Of a stretch of DNA of 64,000 nucleotides, positions 53,362 through 64,000 are shown one piece after another. Position numbers and translations under genes: made by a program. The DNA is from Ampelocalamus luodianensis (Eukaryota > Streptophyta > Magnoliopsida > Poales > Poaceae): contig JAYEVH010000370.1 in the NCBI GenBank assembly GCA_036346255.1, forward strand, positions 424,611-488,610, in the 5' to 3' direction. Below the pieces are notes generated by a model. That model was not told the origin of the DNA. It did not search any database and was given only the letters and a program-made list of their open reading frames with translations. Position 1 is the first letter of the stretch; each line of letters opens with the position of its first letter.

Positions 53362-55376
53362 TGTGGATATCATGGGATATGCTCATGATCTTAGGATGGT
53401 GTGACAATTGGCAATGACGTTGAAGGTTTGCGAAACACGAAGTTTTCGGCAAAGTTCGATTCTGTCGGAGTCAGCGGTCCGACCGCCATGGTGGCGCCGA
53501 CCGGTCCTGTCTTGGCTGTTTTGTGTGAGTAGGTGGCGGTCCGACCGCCCAGAGGCGGTCGGACCGCCGCTGTGGCGGTCTCGACGGCTTCTGGCGATCG
53601 GTCGACCGCCATTAAGTGAAGTTTGATTTTGGAGTGGGCCAAAAATAGAGGTGTAGGCAAGAGAGGAGGTTCTACTACTTGGTCCCATAATTTTGGAGCC
53701 TCCGCACAAAAGTTCTATTCGCTTGAAATTTCCAGAGAGGTTGCGGATTTGAGTTGAAATTTTGGCTAAGTCCCTAAGGAGCGGTTAGACCGGCCGTTAG
53801 TTACGGCCGACCGCCAAGGGTGGCGGTCGACCGGTTTTCACTTAAGTCGTCCGCCGTGTGGCGGCGATGGTTGCTTGCTAGGTCAAGTTCATGGGTTTCA
53901 GCATATGTGTTGCATGATGCATGTTTTGACTAACGTGGGTCAAGTTGTGAAGAACTTGTTCCGCTTCGATTTGCTTGTCTATTGTTGTGCAGATTGCTTG
54001 GTGGTCAACGACGGTCAACGGCGAGGATGATCGGACTAGGCTTGGAGAGCTGAGGTTCAAAACGATCGACGATGCCGGGTGAAGTCATTGACTCAAGCTT
54101 GGTGCAAGATGGATAAAGGTGACCGAACGCGTTCGGTCGCGACGGGTTGGACTCAAGCGGCGGGGTCGGTGCAAGTGCCATGGTGGTTTCGGTGGGAGCC
54201 GGATGGGAGAGACTTGCCGACACGATGAGAGCCGTTGGATCAACCTACACGTGGCGGAGCAAGCGAGTGCTTCGCGCAATCTGGACTCGGTCTTCGGAGA
54301 AGGATCGAGAAGTGGTATTTTGGTAATTTTACCAAATACCGCCTTGGTGACCTTTTGCTAACCCGCGGCGCAAGACGGTGCGTGAAGAAGCGGATTAGGT
54401 CAAGAGGAGATGAAGACGACGCTTTAAAATGCGTGCGTGTGTGACCCGTTTGTGTTGGGCCTTAACGGGAGCCCATTATGGAAACTCTTCTAGAAGGTCT
54501 AGGCCTCCACTATAATAGAGGAGGAGGTGGCTGCACCCCTTAACCCTTTCATTGTGATTGAAACCCTAGTTTGCTTAGGGAGAGGAGTAGTGGAGGTTAG
54601 GGTTCTAGAGAGTTTTGATTTGATTTCGTGCTCATGTCTTGAGTTTTGTCCTCCATTGATGGAGTGGTCAGAACCAAAGACCATATCAAATCAATCCAAG
54701 AAAGTTCTCTCAAAGATGAGTTCATTTGCTTTCTTTCTCTCTATTTGGTGATTTTGAGTCTTTTTTATCCGCGAGTTTTTGGTTGGTTTCTTGCTGTGAT
54801 CTAACTTGCTGCAACATGTGGGAACCCATCTAGGATCATCTTGATCATCAATCACCGACAAGCAAGTTTCTAGATCATATTTCGTTCTTGATTCGGTTTT
54901 TGAACCACCTTCACTCAAATGGAAAAAGGTCTGAACTTTGGCAAGTATCTTCACGATCGTTGCTTGGAATAGGTTCCTGACATCCTTGAGAAGGTGCGTG
55001 TCAAGTTTCATGAGGTTTGGACGCACGAATCAAAAGTTAGCTCAATTTATTTTGGTTTTCGTGCTGATTTCACTGCTCATTGCACTAGAGGTCTGACCGC
55101 CCGAGAGAGAGGTCCGACCGCTCGGAGAGGTCTGACCGCTAGACCAACCGGTCTGACCGCCCCCGTGAGAGGTCAGACCGCCTGAGATTTGGTGTTTTGG
55201 TTTTGTGTTGATTTTGCTTCGGGTTTTGAGTGGATTCAATACAAATCTTCCATGTGTTTGATTGATTGATCTTCATAGCTTTCATAGCTATTGGAGTGAG
55301 ATTCGTATTGAATCTAATTAGGAGAAAAGATATCGTGCTCCTATTCACCCCCTCTAGTCGCCTTTTCGGTCCAACA
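53362..55376 (+). repeat. 5' LTR of the copia element, 2015 bp
   Basis: Starts TGTGGATATCATGGG after ATTGA and ends GGTCCAACA. The TATA region is at 54511 (TATAATAG; the 3' LTR has TATAAATA at 63568-63575). Two clusters of GCGGTCCGACCGC-like palindromes lie at 53474-53610 and 55085-55190, with a weaker one near 53780-53870. Confidence 0.9.
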
Positions 55377-55377
55377 G

Positions 55378-55391
55378 TGGTATCGAGCCAG
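55378..55391 (+). promoter_or_regulatory. Primer-binding site
   Basis: TGGTATCGAGCC lies just inside the 5' LTR and matches the initiator-Met-tRNA type (TGGTATCAGAGC) apart from a small change. Confidence 0.75.
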
Positions 55392-55431
55392 TTAGTTCAA
55401 TCTTGATCTTAACCGGTCATCGAACTTGGCG

Positions 55432-57649
55432 ATGGATAAGTACTCCTCCAAACCGCATATCTTCAATGGGCACGACTATGCTTTTGGAAGAACTGCATGC
55501 GTGTCTTTCTGAGAGCGAACCACGGGTATTTGGGAGGTCGTTCGTGATCCGCTCATCTTGCCCGAGGTTGCTACGCCGCTTCAAGCCTCTTGGCTAGTGA
55601 CCGTAAGGCAAAGAATTTTCTATGGTGGGCTTGGTAGACAGAATATGATAGGATTTGCAATCTCGAGATCGCACATGAGATTTGGAAGACCAAACCTATC
55701 ATGAGGGTTCTTCCCAAATCAAACAAGTGCGTCAAGAGGTCTATAAAAGAGAATATAACAAATTCGAGATGCGTCCTGGTGAGAGCATCGATGACATTTT
55801 CACGCTTTAACACGATGATAAATCGATGAAGGTCATGGTATTGAATTTACACATCAAAATGCCATCCATCTCCGGTGCAATCAACACCGTGGAGTGGGAG
55901 ATAAAGGCTACCGCCATTCAGAAAATGTCGACTTCTCGATCCGACCTTGAGTGCTCTATAGCAAGCTCAGACTCATGAGATCCGTAAAGTGACCATTCTA
56001 AGAAGGGTAACATGGCTTTGATAGCGGACCGCCAAGAGAGCCTCGATGGGTCGCTTGAGTCTTCTTCCGATTTTCTTGCTTCTTTATCTGCAATCCAAGA
56101 AGAGGATCTTGAAAGTATTCTGAGCCCGAGATGACACTTTTGATTAAGAAGTTCACAAGGGCCTACAACAATATGAGGAACAAAAAGAGAGGCGGCCTGT
56201 GACTTGTTATGAGTGTGGAGAACTCTATCATATCCGCAAATTGCCCTAAGCTGAAAGGCAAGAGCAACCACAAGGAAGAGAAGCCAGCTTGGAAGAAGCC
56301 TCAAGGGTACAAGTCCAAGTTTGATGTTGCCAAGCTTAAGAAGGTTGTTCACCGGGTCTTTGCCGCTCTTGGAGAACAATCCTTGAGCGATGTGGACTCC
56401 GGAAGTGAGGAGGACAAAGAGGAGGAGCTTCCTCAAGACAAGAACAAAGGGAAGGCTAAAGATTTCACCGGCATGTGCTTCATGGCCGACTCCATCGACA
56501 TCAATGATAATGAGGTACCTCCTTCCTATGATGATCTTTCTGCTAGATGTGATAATCTCTTTGAGCAACTCTTGAGTCAGGATAAGGCTTTAAAAACTAC
56601 CATGGCTAAGAACAAGGACTTAGAGTCACAAGTGGATAATTTAACTCTAGAACTTGTAAATGCTAAGACTCTTGAATCGATGAATGTTCATCTTGCCATG
56701 TTCTCGCACTCTGAATTTTCTAAATTGCAACCGCTCATGATGTTGCCTTGCATCAACTTGAAAATGCTAGAACCGAGCTAATTGAATTTAAATCTACTCC
56801 TTGTGATAAATGCTTAGAGTCCAGCAAGTTGGATGCTTCGTAATGTGAAATCTAGCTTTGCACTTTCTCGCTTAGAACGTGAAAATGAAGTCAAAGATAT
56901 CTTAGAAGCGCTTAGAGCTAAATATGCCAAGCTTAAGGACAGATTGAGACTCTACATGTGCTTTATGTCCAGCTCTTAAGCTTGAGGTTGCTAGTTATAA
57001 AAAGAGGTCTATGGCTAAAACTTGTGATTCATGTGTTAACTTTAGAAAAGAAATTGCTTACCTTAATGATACATTAGAAAATTTTTCTAAAGGAAAGAAA
57101 CATTAAACATGATCCTTGATCATCAAAGACTCCTTATAAGAACCAGGGGTTAGGATACAACTTTGCACATGACAAATCTAAGGGCATTCAAATATTGAAA
57201 AATGGCTTAGTTGAATTCGATACCCAACCTGCCAAGATTATTTTCAAATCTGCAGGTTTTGCCCAACCATCTGTTCAGTCAAAAGGTGCTTCTCCCAGTG
57301 GTACCAAGTACCATTGCACCTATTGCAAGAAGGATGGGCATTTGATTGAATTCTGGCGTGAGGTTGAAAACGCTAAGAAAAATCTTGCTAGGATGTCATC
57401 TAATCAACCTAGAGCTTTTGTGAGACATGGTAATTTAGAAAGGAAGAAACCTGGTCTAGGATTTGCTTCACATGCTCCTAGACAGGATAATTCTCATGTT
57501 AGAGTAACCATTGCTCACAACAGAATTTCAAATAGAATCAAGGATAGCACTTCTGCTTTGCATACTACTCGCAGATATGTGTCTCAGTACTGGGTTCCCA
57601 AGTCATGTTTAACTAACCCCAGTATTGAGACACATCGCTCTTCCGTGCC
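55432..57649 (+). pseudogene. Copia gag, frameshifted
   Basis: Starts MDKYSSKPHIFNGHDYAFWK, the usual N-terminus of copia gag (FDGxNYxxWK motif), then goes out of frame several times. Recognisable parts are the UBN2-like region (EIWKTK..., EWEIKATAIQK, about 55670-55930), a decayed first zinc knuckle (CYECGELYH, about 56199), a charged segment with FTGMCFMADS (about 56467-56500), a coiled-coil stretch (about 56520-56780) and a second knuckle (YHCTYCKKDGHLIEFW, about 57311-57358) in which the last Cys is Trp. Confidence 0.78.
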
Positions 57650-57920
57650 TTGATTTTCGTGGATCGCCGCGAAGGAAGGACACGTGGTTCGCCGACTCGG
57701 CTCACGCCACATGACCGAGATTCAAAATGGTTCACGTCCTTCACGCGGTCGACAGGTGATGTCTTCATCACCTTTGGAGACGATACTCAAGGGCGGATTG
57801 AAGGAATGAGATCAATCAGGGTGAACGACAATTTCATCCTAAAAGACGTCGCCCTTGTGGACAAGCTCAGGTTTAACTTACTCTCTGTCTCACAGCTTCT
57901 TGATGATGACTATGAGACTA
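57650..57920 (+). pseudogene. Copia aspartic protease, frameshifted
   Basis: The stretch with TWFADS-like sequence (57680-57700, other frame) and then DVFITFGDDTQGRIEGM and LVDKLRFNLLSVSQL matches the usual protease region. The catalytic Asp segment lies in a different frame from the rest. Confidence 0.65.
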
Positions 57921-58069
57921 TATTTAAGAAAAATGCTTGTCGGGTACTTGATTCAGCTGGTGAGCTCGTTTTTGGGATTTATAGAGCTGCTAGGATCTTT
58001 GGAGCTGACTTTTCTGAATCTCTTGCTGGTTCTCTTATATGTTTGATTACATCTTCTTCTGAGTTCTGG

Positions 58070-58966
58070 CTTTGGCACCGACGGTTGGGGCACATTGGGT
58101 TTGATCATCTGACGCGAGTTAGCAACCTTGATCTCATGAGAGGTTTGCCCAAACTCAAAGCCGCCAAGGATGTCAGATGTGCGCTCGTAGGCATGGCAAG
58201 CAAGTTGCCGCCTCACACCCTTCAGTGACTATGGTCATGACTAACGGACCAGGACAGTTTGCTTTATATGGATACTGTTGGTCCTGCTAGGTTCGGTCAA
58301 TTGGTGGCAAATGGTACATTCTTGTCATAGTCGATGATTTTTCAAGATACACTTGGGTGTTCTTTCTTGCTTCGAAGGATGAAGCTTTTGGTCATTATCA
58401 TGATCTTGTTCTTCGCTTGGCTTCGAACTTCCGGTGCCTTGAGAGCGATCCGCATGACAATGGCACGGAGTTCAAGAATGCCTCGCTTGCCTCTTTTTGT
58501 GCCGAAGCGAATTGAGCATCAGTTCTCTTCTCCACACGTCCCTCAACAAAATGGCGTTGTGGAAAGGAAGAACTGAACCTTAGTCGAGATGGCTAGAATG
58601 ATGCTAGATGAGTATAGCACACCGAGGAGGTTTTGGGCCGAAGCTATTGCTACAGCTTGCCATATTGCAAATCGTGTCTTCTTGAGACCATCTTTGGGCA
58701 AGACTCCTTATGAGCTTCGATTTGGTAGAAAACCCTATGTTTCTCACTTTCGAGTTTTTGGAGCTAAGTGTTTCATTCTTAAGACAGGAAATCTAGATAA
58801 ATTTGAATCAAGGACTTTTGATGGTTTATTTCTAGGTTATCCTGCACATTCGAGGGGTTTTCGGGTTTTTAATGTTGAAACTAACATTGTCCAGGAGACA
58901 TGCAATGTCACTTTTGATGAGACTAGCCCCGAGCTAGATCCGACGCTTCGTGTGATACACGTGTGA
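58070..58966 (+). pseudogene. Copia integrase, frameshifted
   Basis: The pre-integrase motif LWHRRLGHIGFDHLTRVS is at 58070. The catalytic core is broken by a stop at 58228 and frameshifts at about 58330-58480, with the Asp-Asn-Gly-Thr-Glu-Phe motif near 58455 in a third frame. HVPQQNGVVERKN ends at 58576 just before a TGA. The C-terminal part (ARMMLDEYSTPRRFWAEAI, FRVFGAKCFILK) is intact to 58966. Confidence 0.82.
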
Positions 58967-59264
58967 GAAAGCATTTTTGTGGAGGAAGATGATGACGGTC
59001 GATACTTGTCCTCCACTGCTGCTGTTGAGGCTCTGCCCAAACTCCGAACTCGCTACGACTACTTCACCTTTAGTTGAGGCTCTTGCCGCATCTTCATCAT
59101 CGTGAGTACCATGAGGTCGAAGAGATGTTGTCTCCCAGCGCTCCACTTCACATTCGAGGCGTCATCCTCCTGATCGATGATCGGTAATCTTCATGAGCGA
59201 GTCACTCGCTCCGGTATCACGATCCTAGTCTCTACTCCCATTCTCGCGCTTTGTTGCTTCTTTC

Positions 59265-60000
59265 AACCCCATGATATATCACATGCATTATCTGATTCTA
59301 GCTGGGTTAATGCCATGCATGAGGAGTTAGAGAACTTTGAGAGGAACAAGGTCTGGAACCTAGTAGAACCTCCTAGTGGTCATAATGTGATAGGAACCCG
59401 TTGGGTGTTCAAAAATAAACAAAATGAGGATGGTTCTGTGAATAGAAACAAGGCTAGGTTAGTAGCTCAGGGTTTTAGCCAAGTTGAGGGGTTAGATTTC
59501 GATGAGACATTTGTATTCTGCTTGCATTTGCTAGATTGTTGCTAGATTGGAAGCCATTCGTATTCTGCTTGCATTTGCTGCTTCTAAGGGCTTTAGATTA
59601 TATCAGATGGATATCAAGAGTGCCTTTCTGAATGGTTTTATAGAGGAGGAAGTGTATGTTAGGCAACCCTGTGCTTTGAGAATCCCAAGCATCCACATCA
59701 TGTTTTCAAGCTATCCAAAGCCTTGTATGGTCTTAAGTAAGCCCCTAGAGCTCAGTATGATAGACTTAAGACCTTCTCGCTAAGAATGATTTTGAGATGG
59801 GTAAGGTAGACAAGACCCTGCTCATCCTTAGGCGTGGCAATGACTTCTTGCTTGCTCATTTATGTAGATGATATTATCTTTGGTGGTTCTTCTCATGCTC
59901 TTGTTTCTAGTTTTTCCGAGACCATGTCCAGGAATTTGAGATGAGTATGATGGGAGAACTCAATTACTTCTGGGCTTCAAATCAAGCAATGCAAGGAAGG
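59265..60000 (+). pseudogene. Copia reverse transcriptase, frameshifted
   Basis: The N-terminal part reads SWVNAMHEELENFERNKVWN and GTRWVFKNKQNEDG (59299-59430), then ARLVAQGFSQVEG. A short stretch (CLHLLDCC) partly repeats downstream sequence at 59517-59560, so a small duplication breaks the frame there. RLYQMDIKSAFLNGFIEEEV follows at 59591-59660. The catalytic YVDD is at 59861-59872, in a frame different from the upstream part. Confidence 0.82.
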
Positions 60001-60419
60001 GATCTTCATCCATCGACGAAGTACACCAAGGATCCGCTCAAGCGCTTTCGAGATGGTGATCGCAGCCGATCGCCACTCCCATGGCGACTTCGACTGTTCT
60101 GGATCCAGATGAGGAAGGAGAAGCCGTGGATCAACGCGAGTACCGCAGCATGATCGGCTCCCTCCATACTGACGGCCTCAAGACCGGACATCCACTTCGC
60201 GGTTTGCCTCGCAGGCGAGGTTTCGTGCATCTCCAGGACTTCCCATCGCCAAGCCGTTAGCGCATCTTCGTATTTACACTATACCCTCCAGATGGCATTT
60301 GGTTTTCCCGCTCTTCGCCTTTGTCCATTCTGGGGTTTTCGATTCGATTTTGCGGTCATCGGCTAGATAGGAAGAGTACCTCAGGCACTTGTCACTTCCT
60401 AGGCACTTCTCTTGTCTCT

Positions 60420-60734
60420 TGATCTTCTAGGAAGCAGTCTTCTGTTGCACAATCCACTGCTGAAGCCGAATATGTAGCTGCTGCTAGTTGGTGTAGTCAG
60501 ATTTTGTGGATGGTGTCCACTCTTAAGGATTTTGGGTTGGCATTTGATAGTGTTCCTCTTTTCTGTGATAACACTTCTGCTATAAACATTGCTAAAAACC
60601 CTGTGCAACACTCTAGGACCAAGCACATAGACATTTGCTATCACTTTCTTAGAGATCATGTCGAGAAGGGTGATATTGTGTTGCATTTCGTGGAGTCCGA
60701 GGTATATCCTCACCAAGCCTTTAGACCCAACTAG
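60420..60734 (+). pseudogene. Copia RNase H, partly open
   Basis: STAEAEYVAAASWCSQILWM and PLFCDNTSAINIAKNP, then SRTKHIDICYHFLRDHVEKG are the conserved copia RNase H motifs. Continuous from about 60430 to the stop at 60732-60734; broken on the upstream side. Confidence 0.82.
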
Positions 60735-62455
60735 GTTTGCCACCTTGAGAAGTGAGTTAGGGTAATTTATCCCTCACGGGTTGGTTTAAGGGAGTTGGCC
60801 TGCTCGAACTTTCCTTATTCTTCCGAACTTTCCTTGTTCATCCGAGCTTTTCGATCTTTTCCGATACCTTCTTCTAGTGGTATTTTTTTGATCTTTTGAT
60901 CTTTTAAGCTTTTAAGTCTTTTGTGCATCTCATTGTATCATATCGCATTTATATGAAAACCAAAAGATGCATTGTAATTTAAGCTTTTATGCTTGTCTTT
61001 TAAAATTGATGAAGCTTTACTTTTACCCTCTTGAGCTTTAGTATTTCAATTTCGCTCAATGCCATGTCTAGTTCTTTGACTTGCTAGAATTATCATGCTT
61101 TCACATGTGTAGCTAAGTCTTTGTTGAATGAGCTAAAATGTTAAGACAACTTGAACTAAAAAGCGCAATTTATGGATGTTTTAGCTAGTTGCGCAATTAG
61201 TGCTCCTTTGTGACATTGGCCCCTGTCAAAATTAGTGTTAGCTCTTGAATCTAGTATTGATCATTGCTTGAGCTTATTCCTTTAAGAATCTATCTCTCGC
61301 TCTTGTGAAAAATGAAAAATCAAAATTTAAGATTGTCTTGTGCTTAAAATGTGCCAAACTATTCTCATTTAGATTGCATGTCATAGACATGAACTTGGAG
61401 ATAGTTTGATGATCCGCACGATCTCATGGGGATTGCTTGTCAAAACCGACATGAACCTCAAGATTTGTCGCCTCGGAAGAAGGAGGAAGAGTTTGTGGAT
61501 GACTCTAGTCTAGGATCTTCTTTACTAAGATATACCTCTAATCAACTTCAATGTTCATTGAAAATGAAAATCATGAAAAATGGGCATTGAGAAAAATTGA
61601 GCAAAATGATTCAATTCAGGACCTGTTTGTCTCTTAATGTGGTTATTGTTAGCTTCTTGATCTCACATTGATATTTTGACATGGCCAGGATCATATTAGG
61701 ATCCCTGTTGATGAACTTGCTAGATTTAAAATTTTGCTTAAAATGCTAAAATTCATTGCTTTACCTTAAGCCTTCTTGCTTAGCTTTGTTATATATGTCT
61801 TAACATGATCTTGTTAGCGCTGATAGGCTTGATATGTATTGAGTGTGATTAGAAATGCTAGCTTGCTCTTTTTGGGTAATCTCCAAAGCTTCTTGTAATA
61901 AAAATTAAAAATTCAAAAATATGAAGCTACCCATTGCATTTCATGCATGCTCCTTCTTATGCTTTTTCCTCATTCTTCACTTGTTATCTCCTGACGAGAG
62001 GAAGGCGTGATTCCTTGATGACTCCATTGTCAAAGGTGAGAAGATATTTCGAGATGTGTAAAGGAGAAGATTTAAAAGTATTAAAAAGGGGAGAAAATTG
62101 AGAATTTGAAATTTTCTGAAATTTGAGGATCATTGTGAGGGGGAGTTTCTTATTTGCATCTCGGTTGATCAGATTGCCATTTCCCGAACGTGGAATTGCA
62201 ATTCTTGAGCTCTCACGATGATCAAAGGTCATTTCCAATAAATTGTTCTTTCATATGTGGACCTTAAGTGAGATTTTGACTTTTTCTCGAAAAATGAAGC
62301 TTTCGCTTTTTTGCCTTATCTCACTTGCCTATACTATTCTGGCTTACATTTCATTTATCATTGCATATGGACCAAGTTGTGCCTTGCGCGAAAACGCGAA
62401 GTTTTACTTTTCAAACCTCAAAATTTGCATTTGTTGGAAATTGCCAATGTGTTCA
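60735..62455. other. 3' non-coding region of the copia element
   Basis: About 1.7 kb, AT-rich, no ORF over about 80 codons. Long regions here, sometimes with an envelope-like ORF, are typical of Sireviruses; none is detectable in this copy. Confidence 0.6.
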
Positions 62456-62467
62456 TCAAGGGGAGAT
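62456..62467 (+). promoter_or_regulatory. Polypurine tract
   Basis: AAGGGGAGAT immediately precedes the 3' LTR start (TGTGGATATC). Confidence 0.75.
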
Positions 62468-64000
62468 TGTGGATATCATGGGATATGCTCATGATCTTAG
62501 GACGATGTGACAATTGGCAATGACGTTGAAGGTTTGCGAAACACGAATTTGAAAGTTCATTCTTAAACAGCGGTCCGACCGCCATGGTGGCCGACCGGTC
62601 CTATCTTGGGCTGTTTTGTCGGGTGAGCAATGGCGGTCCGACCGCCCGGAGGCGGTCGGACCGCCGCAGATGTCTCGACCGGTCACGAGCGTGGTCGACC
62701 GCCATTATGAAGTTTGATTTTGGAGGGGCCAAAATAGAGGTGTAAAGAGAGGAGGTTCTACTACTCTTGGTCCCATAATTTTGGAGCCTGCACAAAAGTT
62801 CTATTCGCTTGAAATTTCCGCAGAGGTTATGATTTCGAGTTGAAATTTTGGCTAAGTCTCTAGGAGCGCCGACCGCCGCTGGTTGCATCGTATCGAGAAG
62901 CGGCCGACCGCCAAGGTGGCGGCCGACCGATTACTTAAGTCGCCGGTCCGGTGGCGAACGATGGTTGCTTGCTTGGTCAAGTTTATGGGTTTCAGGCATA
63001 TGTGTTGCATGATGCATGTTTTGACTAACGGTCAAATTGTGAAGAACTTGTTCCTGCCGATTTGCTTGTCTATTGTTTGCAGATTGCTTGGTGGTCAACG
63101 ACGGTCAACGGCGAGGATGATCGGACTAGGCTTGGAGAGCCGAGGTTCGAACGATCGACGATGCCTGAAGTCATTGACCTAAGCTTGGTGATGGACAAAG
63201 GTGACCGAACGGGTAGCCGGCGACGGTTGGACTGCGCGCGGGGTCGGCAAGTGCCATGGTGGTTTCAGGAGCCGGATGAGAGACTTGCCGACATGATGAG
63301 AGCCGCTGATCAACCTACACGGGCGAAAGTGCAGTGCTTCGGCGCAACCGACTCGGCTTCGAGAAGGATCGAGAAGGGGTATTTTGGTAATTTTACCAAT
63401 ACCGCTTGGTGACCTTTTGCTAACCCGCGCAAGACGGCGTGAAGAAGCGGATTAGGTCAAGAGGAGATGAAGACGGCGCTTTAAAATGCGTAGGCGTGTG
63501 ACCCGCTTGTGTTTAGCCTTAACGGGAGCTCATTATGGAAACTCTTCTAGAAGGTCTAGGTCTCCACTATAAATAGGAGGGAGGGGCTGCACCCTTAACC
63601 CTAGTTTGCTTAGGGAGAGGAGTAGTGGAGGTTAGGGTTCTAGAGAGTTTTGATTTGATTTCGTGCTCATGTCTTGAGCTTTGTCCTCCATTGATGGAGT
63701 GCAGAAACCAAAGACCATATCAAATCAATCCAAGAAAGTTCTTCAAAGATGAGTTCATTTGCTTTCTTTCTCTCTATTTGGTGATTTTGAGTTTTTTGAT
63801 CCGCGAGTTTTGGTTGGTTTCTGCTGTGATCTAACTTGTCGCAACATGTGGAACCCATCTAGGATCATCTTGATTATCAATCACCCACAAGAAAGTTTCT
63901 AGATCATATTTCGCTCTTGACTCCGCTTTTGAACCACCTTCACCAAATGGAAAAAGGTCGAACTTTGGCAAGGATCTTCTTATCGTTGTTTGGAATAGGT
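62468..64000 (+). repeat. 3' LTR of the copia element (incomplete in window)
   Basis: Aligns with 53362-54980 of the 5' LTR but is shorter by many 1-5-base deletions scattered along it. It keeps the palindromic clusters (62570-62705, 62870-62950) and a better TATA box (TATAAATA, 63568-63575). Confidence 0.9.

Larger units (their letters stand above)
53362..64000 (+). mobile_element. Sirevirus-like copia (Ty1) retrotransposon, truncated by the window edge
   Basis: The 5' LTR (53362-55376) and 3' LTR (62468 to beyond the window) share their starts. Between them lie a Met-tRNA-type primer-binding site, gag, protease, integrase, reverse transcriptase and RNase H in that order, which defines Ty1/copia. 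Features pointing to the Sirevirus (Maximus) lineage are long LTRs with clustered palindromic GGTCGGACC-type motifs, a gag with coiled coil and FTGMCFMA motif, RNase H with NTSAINIAKNP, and a long non-coding region before the polypurine tract. All coding segments are frameshifted. Confidence 0.88.

Overview
The window is plant nuclear DNA, almost certainly from a grass (Poaceae) and most like an Oryza-type genome. The evidence is the Tourist and Stowaway MITEs, a CACTA element, Tat-lineage gypsy and Sirevirus-like copia retrotransposons, an LRR-XII (Xa21/FLS2-type) receptor kinase with a non-RD kinase, and a Pi21-like heavy-metal-associated (HMA) domain gene with plant-type introns. The species assignment is inference. 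Most of the window is mobile DNA, much of it nested, and nearly every coding region is interrupted by stops or frameshifts.

Layout. 1-3178: hAT transposon, minus strand, decayed BED-finger transposase. 3582-6290: Stowaway and Tourist-like MITEs, including two abutting Tourist copies. 6567-7888: tandem duplication of a promoter- or LTR-like segment. 7983-26398: one degenerate Tat-type gypsy element with gag, an integrase remnant, two tandem arrays (69 bp and about 72 bp periods) and antisense ORFs. Two 3.7-kb solo LTRs of another family have landed inside it (9736-13444 minus, 18759-22413 plus), and one of these appears to sit in a further LTR fragment. 26399-28570: a possible small secreted-protein exon and a duplicated, gene-less copy of the receptor-kinase upstream region. 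29030-32205: non-autonomous CACTA with an intact 167-codon ORF and a roughly 740-bp imperfect hairpin. 32838-33108: hAT MITE with 8-bp target duplication. 33180-40850: upstream region of the receptor kinase, carrying a PIF/Harbinger-like element (33738-40217) that holds a PORR-domain gene fragment and a third solo LTR (34283-37846), plus a Mutator-like MITE (40390-40660). 40932-44437: LRR-XII receptor kinase, probably a pseudogene. 45866-50150: a possible LINE tail, an LTR fragment and a minisatellite. 50347-51965: HMA-domain gene, minus strand, probably frameshifted. 53362-64000: Sirevirus-like copia element, complete except for the end of its 3' LTR.

Two things make the window unusually readable. 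The receptor-kinase upstream region exists twice (26876-28570 and 33219-40850), so each copy preserves empty sites for insertions in the other and several transposon ends can be set to the base. The three solo LTRs of one family also date events relative to their hosts. The only cellular genes seen are the receptor kinase, the HMA gene, the PORR fragment and the possible secreted-peptide exon. Both defence-type genes look damaged, although the many 1-3 base indels could partly reflect sequence error.
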